Shown: in pieces, positions 27,081 to 34,771 of the stretch
Position numbering within the stretch: the stretch's first letter is position 1
Layout: each line of letters opens with the position of its first letter
DNA from: Streptosporangium sp. NBC_01755
GTDB lineage: Bacteria > Actinomycetota > Actinomycetes > Streptosporangiales > Streptosporangiaceae
Direction: 5' to 3'
Length of the DNA stretch: 64,000 bases
Assembly: GCF_035917995.1 (NCBI RefSeq)
Contig: NZ_CP109131.1
Location: forward strand, 2,542,001-2,606,000
Made by a program: the position numbers and the translations under genes
The notes under the pieces: generated by a model
Databases searched by the model: none
The model's input: only the letters and a program-made list of their open reading frames with translations
What the model was told of the DNA's origin: nothing

Positions 27081-28590
27081 CCTCGGCCACCAGCACCGGG
27101 TAGAGCCACCAGAGGTTGACCAGCGCCAGCAGGGTGAAGGCCCCGACGACCGCGGCCCCGAGCGCCCTGCGGTTGGGCCCGGCGTCCGCCCGCCCGATGA
27201 TCAGCCCGGCGGCCATGGTCAGTGCGAGGATCATGAACGGGACCATCGTGATCGCGTAGAAGAGGTACATGGTCCGGTTGTCGGCGAGGGCGTAGTAGAA
27301 CCAGGGGAGCCAGCCCGCGGCGTAGCCAAGGAGCACGGCTCCGGCGCGCCAGTCGCGGGTGGCGACGTACCAGGCGACCATGGCGATGAGGGCGGCCAGG
27401 CCGCCGTACCAGATGACCGGGGTACCGACCCCGAGCACCGCCTCGGCGCAGCTGTCGGCACCGCATCCGGTCTTGTCGGGCGGGTAGTGGAACGCCACCG
27501 GGCGCGAAAGGAGGGGCCAGGTCCAGGGGGCGGACTGGTAGGTGTGCCCCTCGCTCAGCCCGGTGTGGTAGCCGAGCACCTGGAAGTGGTAGCTCAGCCA
27601 GGAGCGGAACGAGTCGAAGACGAAGAACACCGGGCCCTGCGAGGTCGCCTGCGCCCAGTTGCGGCCCCAGCCGAGCGGCGAGGCGAACCAGCCGGCCCAG
27701 GAGGCGATGTAGGTGATCGCGGGCAGCAGGACCAGCGCCAGCACGACGCCGGTCAGGTCCTGGCCGACCGCCCCCAGGTACGGCCTGCGCAGGCCGATCG
27801 CCCTGCGGGCTCCGGCGTCCCAGACCAGGGACATGACCGCGAAGGCGATGAGGAAGAAGATCCCCGACCACTTGACCGCGCAGGCCGCGCCCAGGCACAG
27901 CCCGGCCGCGATCCGCCACGGCCGCAGCCCCAGCCAGGGGCCGTGATCACTGAGCGGTGAGGTCTCGTACCAGTCGACGAGTTTCCCGCGCGCCCGGTCA
28001 CGGTCGGCGACCAGGCAGGCGAACCCGGCCAGCACCCAGAACATCAGGAAGATGTCCAGCAGCGCGGTCCGCGACAGCACGTAGTGCAGGCCCTCGACCG
28101 ACAGCAGCAGCCCGGCCAGGCAGCCCAGCAGGGTCGAGCGGGTCATCCGGCGGGCCACCCTGGCCAGGATCAGGATCGACAACACGCCGACCACCGCCCC
28201 GGCGAACCTCCAGCCGTACGGGGTCATGCCGAAGATCTGCTCGCCCAGGCCGATCATCCACTTGCCCAGCGGCGGGTGGGCCACGTAGAGCGGGCAGGGA
28301 TCGGCCTCCGGCGGGGTGCACTTGACCAGGAAGTCGGTGTTCCCCTGCATGATCATTCTGTCGGCGACGGGATCCTCCACGCTGCCGAGCGAGGCCCGCT
28401 CCACCCCGTGGTTGATCAGTGCCCAGGCGTCCTTGGCGTAGTACGTCTCGTCGAACACGACGGCACGTGGCCGTCCGAGGTCGACGAGGCGCAGGATCCC
28501 CCCGAAGGCCGCGACCAGCAACGGCCCCAGCCAACCCCAGGCGATATTTCCCGGCATGGGCGGCAAGAGACGATCCCGTGTTGATCCCAT
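27028..28590 (-). CDS. pmt: Protein O-mannosyltransferase (Pmt-like), copy A
   Basis: The 520-residue GT39 membrane protein has the catalytic FDETYYAKDAWAL loop (conserved Asp-Glu) and a HPPLGKWMIGLGEQIFG motif. Some eleven membrane helices and a C-terminal WWSRMLF end follow. Bacterial Pmt adds mannose from polyprenyl-phospho-mannose to secreted proteins as they leave the Sec channel. It lies 21 bases after rsmI in the conserved rsmI-pmt order. ATG 28590 lacks a clear ribosome binding site. Residues about 110-280 are nearly identical in DNA to copy B on the other side of rsmI. Confidence 0.88.
   Translation of the reverse strand: MGSTRDRLLPPMPGNIAWGWLGPLLVAAFGGILRLVDLGRPRAVVFDETYYAKDAWALINHGVERASLGSVEDPVADRMIMQGNTDFLVKCTPPEADPCPLYVAHPPLGKWMIGLGEQIFGMTPYGWRFAGAVVGVLSILILARVARRMTRSTLLGCLAGLLLSVEGLHYVLSRTALLDIFLMFWVLAGFACLVADRDRARGKLVDWYETSPLSDHGPWLGLRPWRIAAGLCLGAACAVKWSGIFFLIAFAVMSLVWDAGARRAIGLRRPYLGAVGQDLTGVVLALVLLPAITYIASWAGWFASPLGWGRNWAQATSQGPVFFVFDSFRSWLSYHFQVLGYHTGLSEGHTYQSAPWTWPLLSRPVAFHYPPDKTGCGADSCAEAVLGVGTPVIWYGGLAALIAMVAWYVATRDWRAGAVLLGYAAGWLPWFYYALADNRTMYLFYAITMVPFMILALTMAAGLIIGRADAGPNRRALGAAVVGAFTLLALVNLWWLYPVLVAEVIPHSQWWSRMLFRSWV
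27778..28280 (-). repeat. About 500-bp inverted repeat, arm A
   Basis: Reverse-complemented, this stretch matches 29927-30426 with only about two mismatches seen by eye. It lies inside copy A of the mannosyltransferase. Confidence 0.85.
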
Positions 28591-28611
28591 TCAGGGAATT
28601 ATGGTGATAAA

Positions 28612-29448
28612 TCAACCCCGATGGACAGCGTCATAAAGATCCCGTTTGGGGATTCCCGCAGCCTTCGCCACATCCACGATCGCCTGCTTCCTCGGCACCC
28701 CCGTCTCCTCGCGGCGCGCGACCTCGTCCACCAGGTCTCCGATCACCGGCGGCAGGGCCGGCCCGGCGTACCCGGCGACCACGACGGTGATCTCCCCCTT
28801 GACGCCCTCGGCCGCCCACTCGGCCAGCTCGCCGAGACCACCCCGCCGCACCTCCTCGTAGGTCTTGGTGAGCTCACGGCAGACCGCCGCCCGGCGGTCG
28901 GCGCCGAACGCCTCCGCCATCGCCGCCAGCGCGGCGCCGAGCCGGTGCGGCGCCTCGAAGAACACCATCGTGCGCTCCTCCTCGGCCAGGGCCGAGAGCC
29001 TGCGGGAGCGCTCCCCGGACTTGCGCGGCGGGAAGCCCTCGAAGCAGAACCGGTCGCTGGGCAGCCCCGAGACGGCCAGCGCCGTGGTCACCGCCGACGG
29101 TCCCGGCAGCGAGGTGACCACGATCCCGGCCTCGACCGCCAGATGGGTCAACCGGTAGCCGGGGTCGGAGACGCCCGGCATGCCGGCGTCGGTGATGACC
29201 AGCACCGTCTTGCCGTCCTGGAGCGCCGCCAGGAGCTCGGCGGCCCGTCCGGCCTCGTTGGCGTCGTAGTAGGAGACGACCCGGCCGCCGATCTCCGCGC
29301 CCAGCTCACCGGCCAGGCGGCGCAGCCGCCGGGTGTCCTCCGCCGCGACCACGTCCGCGCTCTCCAGCGCCAGCCGCAGCCGGGGCGAGGCGTCGCCCAC
29401 CTGCCCGATCGGAGCCCCTGCCAGCACAAGCCTGCCGTTGTCCGTCAC
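28612..29448 (-). CDS. rsmI: 16S rRNA (cytidine1402-2'-O)-methyltransferase
   Basis: A 278-residue SAM-dependent tetrapyrrole-methylase-fold enzyme. It has LVLAGAPIGQVGDASPRL at the N-terminus, VAAEDTRRLRRL, VITDAGMPGVSDPGY and the FFEAPHRLG motif typical of RsmI. It methylates the ribose of C1402 in the 16S P-site region. GTG 29448 is chosen because GGAGG lies eight bases upstream. It is followed by pmt copy A, the usual actinobacterial pairing. Confidence 0.92.
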   Translation of the reverse strand: MTDNGRLVLAGAPIGQVGDASPRLRLALESADVVAAEDTRRLRRLAGELGAEIGGRVVSYYDANEAGRAAELLAALQDGKTVLVITDAGMPGVSDPGYRLTHLAVEAGIVVTSLPGPSAVTTALAVSGLPSDRFCFEGFPPRKSGERSRRLSALAEEERTMVFFEAPHRLGAALAAMAEAFGADRRAAVCRELTKTYEEVRRGGLGELAEWAAEGVKGEITVVVAGYAGPALPPVIGDLVDEVARREETGVPRKQAIVDVAKAAGIPKRDLYDAVHRG

Positions 29449-29563
29449 CGTTCCATCCTCCCGCATCTCGGATGGCCCTCGGCGTGGGGAGAAGTTCGCC
29501 ATTTAGTCCCGTAGTGAGGTGTTTCCTGGGCTGGGCGCGGTAAGGGGACCGTACGATGTCCGG

Positions 29564-31180
29564 GTGGCCGTGACCGACTTCACCAACCAGGCGCCAGAGC
29601 AGCCGGAGCCCCAGCCGGGCGACGGGCCCTCGGGTTCCGCTCGTGACCGTCTGGTGCCGCCGATGCCCGGCAACCCCCTGTGGGGCTGGCTGGTCCCGCT
29701 GCTGGTCACGGTGTTCGGGGCGATCCTGCGCTTCACGAACCTCGGTCACCCCCACGCGGTCATGTTCGACGAGACGTACTACGCCAAGGACGCCTGGGCG
29801 CTGATCAACTTCGGCGCCGAGCACAACGTCGTCAAGGACGCCGACAAGATCCTGATGCGGGGCGGCACCGAGATCTGGCAGCAGTGCGCGCCCGCGGAGA
29901 TCGACAAGTGCGCCTCCTACGTGGTCCACCCGCCGCTGGGCAAGTGGATGATCGGCCTGGGCGAGCAGATCTTCGGCATGACCCCGTACGGCTGGAGGTT
30001 CGCCGGGGCGGTGGTCGGCGTGCTGTCGATCCTGATCCTGGCCAGGGTGGCCCGCCGGATGACCCGCTCGACCCTGCTGGGCTGCCTGGCCGGGCTGCTG
30101 CTGTCGGTCGAGGGCCTGCACTACGTGCTGTCGCGGACCGCGCTGCTGGACATCTTCCTGATGTTCTGGGTGCTGGCCGGGTTCGCCTGCCTGGTCGCCG
30201 ACCGTGACCGGGCGCGCGGGAAACTCGTCGACTGGTACGAGACCTCACCGCTCAGTGATCACGGCCCCTGGCTGGGGCTGCGGCCGTGGCGGATCGCGGC
30301 CGGGCTGTGCCTGGGCGCGGCCTGCGCGGTCAAGTGGTCGGGGATCTTCTTCCTCATCGCCTTCGCGGTCATGTCCCTGGTCTGGGACGCCGGAGCCCGC
30401 AGGGCGATCGGCCTGCGCAGGCCGTACGGAGGGGTCTTCGGCAAGGATCTGCCGAGCGCCCTGCCCGCGCTGGTCCTGCTGCCCGCGATCACCTACATCG
30501 CCTCCTGGGCCGGCTGGTTCGCCTCCGCCGACGGCTGGGGCCGCAACTGGGCGCAGGCGACCTCGCAGGGCCCGGTGTTCTTCGTCTTCGACTCGTTCCG
30601 CTCCTGGCTGAGCTACCACTTCCAGGTGCTGAGCTTCCACACCGGACTGGCGACCCCGCACAACTACCAGTCAGATCCCTGGTCCTGGCCGCTGCTGCTC
30701 CGCCCCGTGGCGTTCTTCTACGAGAGCCCCAAGGGCGCCTGCGGCACCGACAGCTGCTCGCAGGCGGTGCTGGGCGTCGGTACCCCGGTCATCTGGTACG
30801 GCGGCCTGGCCGCCCTCATCGCCATGGTCGCCTGGTACGTCGCCACCCGCGACTGGCGCGCCGGAGCCGTGCTCCTCGCCTACGCCGCGGGCTGGCTCCC
30901 CTGGTTCTACTGGGCGATCGCCGACAACCGGACCATGTTCCTGTTCTACGCGATCCCCATGGTCCCGTTCATGATCCTCGCGATCGTGCTCGCGGCCGGA
31001 ATGATCATCGGTCCGTCCGGCGCCCTGCCCGGGCGGCGGATGGCCGGCGCCGCGATCGTGGGGGCCTTCGCCCTGCTGGCACTGGTCAACTTCTGGTGGC
31101 TGTACCCGGTGCTCACCGCCGAGATCATCCCCTACGCCGAGTGGAGTTCACGAATGCTTTTCAAGAAAGGCTGGATCTGA
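29564..31180 (+). CDS. pmt: Protein O-mannosyltransferase (Pmt-like), copy B
   Basis: This 538-residue paralogue of copy A has the same FDETYYAKDAWAL catalytic loop, HPPLGKWMIG motif and helix pattern, plus a short proline-rich N-terminal tail. It diverges from rsmI. The middle third is almost identical to copy A at DNA level, while the first 110 residues and the loops differ clearly, so the copies are old paralogues partly homogenised. Two paralogues may act on different acceptor proteins or form a heteromer as eukaryotic PMT1/PMT2 do; that is inference. The start is uncertain: GTG 29564 or GTG 29570, with GTG 29519 giving a longer form. Confidence 0.85.
   Translation: MAVTDFTNQAPEQPEPQPGDGPSGSARDRLVPPMPGNPLWGWLVPLLVTVFGAILRFTNLGHPHAVMFDETYYAKDAWALINFGAEHNVVKDADKILMRGGTEIWQQCAPAEIDKCASYVVHPPLGKWMIGLGEQIFGMTPYGWRFAGAVVGVLSILILARVARRMTRSTLLGCLAGLLLSVEGLHYVLSRTALLDIFLMFWVLAGFACLVADRDRARGKLVDWYETSPLSDHGPWLGLRPWRIAAGLCLGAACAVKWSGIFFLIAFAVMSLVWDAGARRAIGLRRPYGGVFGKDLPSALPALVLLPAITYIASWAGWFASADGWGRNWAQATSQGPVFFVFDSFRSWLSYHFQVLSFHTGLATPHNYQSDPWSWPLLLRPVAFFYESPKGACGTDSCSQAVLGVGTPVIWYGGLAALIAMVAWYVATRDWRAGAVLLAYAAGWLPWFYWAIADNRTMFLFYAIPMVPFMILAIVLAAGMIIGPSGALPGRRMAGAAIVGAFALLALVNFWWLYPVLTAEIIPYAEWSSRMLFKKGWI
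29927..30426 (+). repeat. About 500-bp inverted repeat, arm B
   Basis: Matches the reverse complement of 27778-28280 almost perfectly. Two shorter identical patches follow, near 30536-30620 and 30784-30870, against copy A. Confidence 0.85.
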
Positions 31181-31290
31181 CAGCTCGCATATGAGCCACT
31201 TAGAAGACATTTCCTAGGGTAGGCGCCGTGCAGGATCCATTACGTCACGTCCATCGTCAGAGGAGGCCCGCATACGGCAGACTTCGAGGC

Positions 31291-32505
31291 ATGCCTGCAC
31301 CGGACGTGGCCGCACTCCTGTCGGAGCTGGAGCGTTCCGAGCCCGCCTCCGCCGAGCACGCGCGCAGCGCGATCGACTGGCTGACCGGCGGCGAACCGCT
31401 GGAGACGATCACTGAGCTCAACGTGTGCGAGTTCCTCTGGTACACGCTGCCCTCCAAGGTCACCGGAGACCGCACCGTGATCGCCCACGCGCTGGGCCGG
31501 CTGCTGCTGCTGGGCGGTCTGGAGCGTTACGCCGCCCTCTGCTCCTCCCCCACGACCGCCCACATCCTGCGTACCTACGCCCGCCTGGGCGAGGACGCGG
31601 GAATGGCCGCCTACCAGAGCGCCCTGGACGCCACGGGCGTGCTCCCGCCCGATGTCCCCGAGCTGCGGTGGAGCTCGATCATGGGCCCCGAGGAGCTGGG
31701 CGCGCACGGCGCCTGCTCGGCCGCGCTGGAGCTGGCCATCGTCTCGGGAAAGCTCGCCCCCGACTCCGCCGAACGGCAGACGCTCACCAGCCACTGGCTC
31801 ACCGCGCCCCGCCCGGAGCTGGGCGGCGACAACTGGCTCCACCGGGTCCAGGGCGAGCGGCTCAACCGCTGGGTCCTCGGCCGGGGCACCGCCTGGCGCG
31901 AGCTCGCCCAGCCCTTCGAGGTGCGCCTGCACGCCCCCATCCCGGCCCCGGACGAGGCCCACCTGGGAGCGCTTCGCTGGCTGCTGACCGTGGGACGCCG
32001 CCCAGGGGGCATCCCGCTGACCCAGCGGCACAACCTCGCCCGTTCGGTGCTCGCGGAGAGCACCTGGAGCGGCGCGGAGCTGGCGGCGGTCCGCGAGGTG
32101 GCCCAGGAATACATGGGCGCACTGCGCCAGAGTGGCAGGCGCCTGGTGACCACTCCGGCGGGTGAGCGCCTGCTCGGCGACGCCGACCTGCTCTGGGAGA
32201 CCGCCGCCGCCGCACTGCTCGCCCCCGCCTCGGGGGAGAGCGGCTTCCGGGCCTCGGCCAGGGAGGTGGCGCTGATGCTGCTCGCCGACGGCGCCCCCGC
32301 CGACCGCGACCAGGTCACCGCGGTGATCGACTGCGCGGAGTGGCAGACCGTGGAGGTCGACGCCTCGCTCACCGAGCTGGGCAGGCGCCTGGACGCCTTC
32401 GGCCTGCGCGTCGACGGCCGCCTCACCCCTGCCGGCCGGGCGGCCGCCCTGGCCGCCCTGCGCAGCCATGCCCTCCGCCCCCGCCAGTACGTCAACATGG
32501 CCTGA
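31291..32505 (+). CDS. Protein of unknown function
   Basis: I do not recognise this 404-residue protein. It is alanine/leucine/arginine-rich, soluble and apparently all-helical, with no signal peptide, membrane helix or catalytic motif that I can name. Codon use is typical of the genome, and the reading frame shows clean GC bias, so it is a real gene. A GTG at 31228 with AGGG eight bases upstream could add 21 residues; ATG 31291 begins the compositionally regular part. It stands alone, downstream of pmt copy B by about 100 bases. Confidence 0.65.
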   Translation: MPAPDVAALLSELERSEPASAEHARSAIDWLTGGEPLETITELNVCEFLWYTLPSKVTGDRTVIAHALGRLLLLGGLERYAALCSSPTTAHILRTYARLGEDAGMAAYQSALDATGVLPPDVPELRWSSIMGPEELGAHGACSAALELAIVSGKLAPDSAERQTLTSHWLTAPRPELGGDNWLHRVQGERLNRWVLGRGTAWRELAQPFEVRLHAPIPAPDEAHLGALRWLLTVGRRPGGIPLTQRHNLARSVLAESTWSGAELAAVREVAQEYMGALRQSGRRLVTTPAGERLLGDADLLWETAAAALLAPASGESGFRASAREVALMLLADGAPADRDQVTAVIDCAEWQTVEVDASLTELGRRLDAFGLRVDGRLTPAGRAAALAALRSHALRPRQYVNMA

Positions 32506-32510
32506 CTCCC

Positions 32511-32601
32511 CTCCGTGGCCCGGCTCCGTGGCCCGGCTCCGCGGCCCGATTCCGTGATCCGGCTCCGCGGCCCGATTCCGTGATCCGGCTCCGTAGCCCG
32601 A
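32511..32601 (+). repeat. 13-bp tandem repeat, seven copies
   Basis: Seven units of the type CTCCGYGGCCCGR / TTCCGTGATCCGG lie directly after the unknown gene, the two variants alternating so that a 26-bp higher-order period is also visible. No ORF with good codon use covers it. Confidence 0.85.
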
Positions 32602-32650
32602 TTCCGCCGCGAAAATTTCTCACTTCTTCGCCATGAAGTCTCATCCGGCG

Positions 32651-32963
32651 GCTGGGAGAAATCGGTCGGAGAGCCGAAAAGCAGGATCAGCCGGTCGGCG
32701 TCGAGGTATGTGGTGATGCCGCTGATCAGCCCCTCGAACACCTGGAGGAGGATCAGCCCGAAGGGCGTGTGGACACCGTCGGGGCCAGGCCGCATCTGCC
32801 AGAACGCCGGCAAGCCGTTCGCCGCGGCCGGAACGAGGCGTGCGCCCGCACAGGACGCGTCCGGATCCAGCAGCGCCTGCCTGATCTGCTCACGGCCGCG
32901 AAGCCACCAGAGGACGAACAGGTCGAGCAGGATGGCGAATCCGCAGGCGATGGGGGTGAGCAC
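32651..32963 (-). pseudogene. Remnant: membrane-protein start joined to a SnoaL-domain end
   Basis: GTG 32963 has GAAG six bases upstream and lies behind operators for the divergent TetR gene. The first about 18 codons read like a membrane protein start (MLTPIACGFAILLDLFVL). The frame then becomes the C-terminal half of a SnoaL domain as found at the end of ECF sigma factors of the SigJ type: LRGREQIRQ, ARLVPAAANGLPAFW, PDGVHTPFGL, GITTYLDADRLILLFG. No stop ends it at the domain boundary; the frame runs antisense into the neighbour. It looks like a deletion fusion of two older genes. Confidence 0.6.
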
Positions 32964-32977
32964 GATCTACTTCAATT

Positions 32978-33041
32978 TCTAGCGCCGCTAGATATTAGCG
33001 TGACGATAAAATAGTTTCGACAGCAGTGCTAGCGACACTAG
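32978..33041. promoter_or_regulatory. Paired TetR operators
   Basis: A perfect 15-bp palindrome, TCTAGCGCCGCTAGA (32978-32992), and a degenerate copy, CTAGCGACACTAG (33029-33041), flank an AT-rich stretch. They lie between the divergent remnant and the TetR start and fit autoregulation. Confidence 0.7.
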
Positions 33042-33051
33042 GATCACGGCC

Positions 33052-33621
33052 ATGTCGATTCAGGTGCGCCGGGCACGCGAGCGGGCAGAGCGGGAGCGGT
33101 TGATCGTCACGACCGCGCGAAAACTGGCCGAATCCGAAGGCTGGGACGCGGTGACCACGCGGCGGCTCGCCGAGGAGATCGAGTACAGCCAGCCGGTCCT
33201 CTACAGCCACTTCAAGGGCAAGGACGCCATCATGGCGGCGGTCGCGGTGGAGGGCTTCGCCGACCTCGCCGCCGAACTGTGCGCGGCCCGTACGTCGGCG
33301 ACCGACCCCCGGCAGGCCCTCGCCGCCGTCGGCGCAGCGTACGCCGCGTTCGCCGAGCGGCGGCCCGCGCTGTACGACGCGATGTTCACCCACACCGTCG
33401 ACCTGCCGTTCGCCACCCCCGAAGCACCGCCCGCCCTGCAGGCAGCCTTTGGCGGGCTGCGCGAGGCCGTGCGGCCTCTGGTACGAGACGACGACCTGGA
33501 GACGCTCACCGAGACCATCTGGAGCGGGCTGCACGGGCTCCTCATGCTCATGCGCAGCGGCAGGCTCCGGCGTGAGGATCACGAGCGGAGGCTGGCACTG
33601 CTGCTCAGCCGCTTCTCTTGA
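33052..33621 (+). CDS. TetR-family regulator with WHG-type ligand domain
   Basis: The 189-residue protein has a TetR helix-turn-helix (residues about 15-62, WDAVTTRRLAEEIEYSQPVLYSHFKGKDAIM). Its ligand domain contains ALYDAMF and TETIWSGLHGLLMLMRSGRL, close to the WHG C-terminal domain. Two matching operators lie upstream. The divergent target it would have repressed is now only a remnant, so the regulator appears orphaned. Confidence 0.82.
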   Translation: MSIQVRRARERAERERLIVTTARKLAESEGWDAVTTRRLAEEIEYSQPVLYSHFKGKDAIMAAVAVEGFADLAAELCAARTSATDPRQALAAVGAAYAAFAERRPALYDAMFTHTVDLPFATPEAPPALQAAFGGLREAVRPLVRDDDLETLTETIWSGLHGLLMLMRSGRLRREDHERRLALLLSRFS

Positions 33622-33653
33622 CATCCTCCACCCGCCTGCGGCAAAGGCCGGGT

Positions 33654-34271
33654 TCAACCGGTCAACCCGATCCGGCGACCCACCAAAGTGATCGCCTGGT
33701 GCAGCACGAACACCCAGCCGAAGGAGAGCGCCACCAGTGGCCATTCGGGCGCCGGCCAGAGCAGCAGCAGGGGTCAGAGCGTTACCAAGGCGTCCACCTG
33801 GTCCACGACATGCAGTAATGCTCTCCACCGTCGAGGGCCGGGTCGCCCCGGCGGCACATCCAGTTGACGCTTGACAAAGGAGTTGATCAACTCACCGGAT
33901 GTCGCCCCCAGACTTAGCGTCGCCCCCAGTGGCAGGACGATGTCGGCGCGGTAGTCAATGAGCGCGATGTCACCGGCCCGGCCACCGACAGCGGCCTGTG
34001 CCGCCACTCCCACGACGCAGCCCACCAAGCCGCACAGCACCCCGAGCCAGGTCTTGTTCGCGCCGAAGAGGCGCCGCCCCCGTATGGTCAGACCCCCGTC
34101 GACCGGCCGCCGAAGCCACCGCACGGAATCGAACCGAAGCGCGACGCCGAGCACCACCATGCCGACGGCGAGCGGAGCGAACAGGTAGAGCGCCTGGGCG
34201 CTGTACAGGTAAAAACAGTGCAGGCCACAGCTGTTCACCGCAAAGCTGTCCAAGTGGCCCACCTTGGTCAA
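33654..34271 (-). pseudogene. CDP-archaeol-synthase-like (CarS/DUF46) gene with in-frame stop
   Basis: The frame codes for YLFAPLAVGMVVLGVALRF, RGRRLFGANKTWLGV, GELINSFVKRQLDVPPG and a DQVD motif. These are the landmarks of CarS, which transfers CMP from CTP to an unsaturated lipid phosphate. A TGA at 33774-33776 interrupts it after DALVTL. The same frame continues for 39 more codons (PLLLLWPAPEWPLVALSFGW..., a final membrane helix) to a second TGA at 33654. Without the stop it would be about 205 residues, close to family length. The start is unclear (TTG 34271 or a later GTG). Confidence 0.68.
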
Positions 34272-34424
34272 GTCCGGCCCTCGCTCCCGCGCTCATCGTG
34301 TTCCGGCCCACATCGCTCGTCGCCATCCTGTCGACCAGGAGGGTCTCGTCACGCCGAGTCCCGCTCTCCTCGCCACCGCGGCACCTCACCACCGCGGCAC
34401 CTCGGCACCTCGCCACCGCGGCGT

Positions 34425-34715
34425 TCAGAACCAGTACAGCGCGGCGCCCACCTGAATGCCCGCGCCCGCCCCCAGCACCAGTCCCACGTCGCCGGGCCGG
34501 GCCAATCCCCGCTTCTGTGCCTCGTGGAAGCCGTACGGCAGTGAGGAGGTGCAGAGATCAAGGCCGCCGGCGCAGGTGTCCACAACCCGTTCCGGTGACA
34601 CGCCCAGCGCGACTCCCAGCCGCCGAAGGAACTCGGGCGAGCGCTGTGGCGCCAGCACGACGCCGAGCCGACCCGAGTCGATGCCCTCGCGGGCGAGTAC
34701 TTCCTCAGGCCCGCC
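34425..34715 (-). pseudogene. KAS III (FabH-like) C-terminal fragment
   Basis: About 96 codons in one frame read GIDSGRLGVV, FLRRLGVALGVSPERVVDTC, LDLCTSSLPYGFHEAQKRG and PGDVGLVLGAGAGIQVGAALYW. This is the typical last quarter of a 3-oxoacyl-ACP synthase III-type thiolase. The catalytic Cys-His part is absent: upstream the frame meets the divergent PEP-enzyme gene. A 5' deletion must have removed about 230 codons. Short CACCGCGGCACCTC repeats lie just downstream (34375-34425). Confidence 0.66.
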
Positions 34716-34771
34716 CGATCACCCGAAGGACGGACCACGCCACGGCCGCGCCGGGGTCCGTCCCGCCACTC

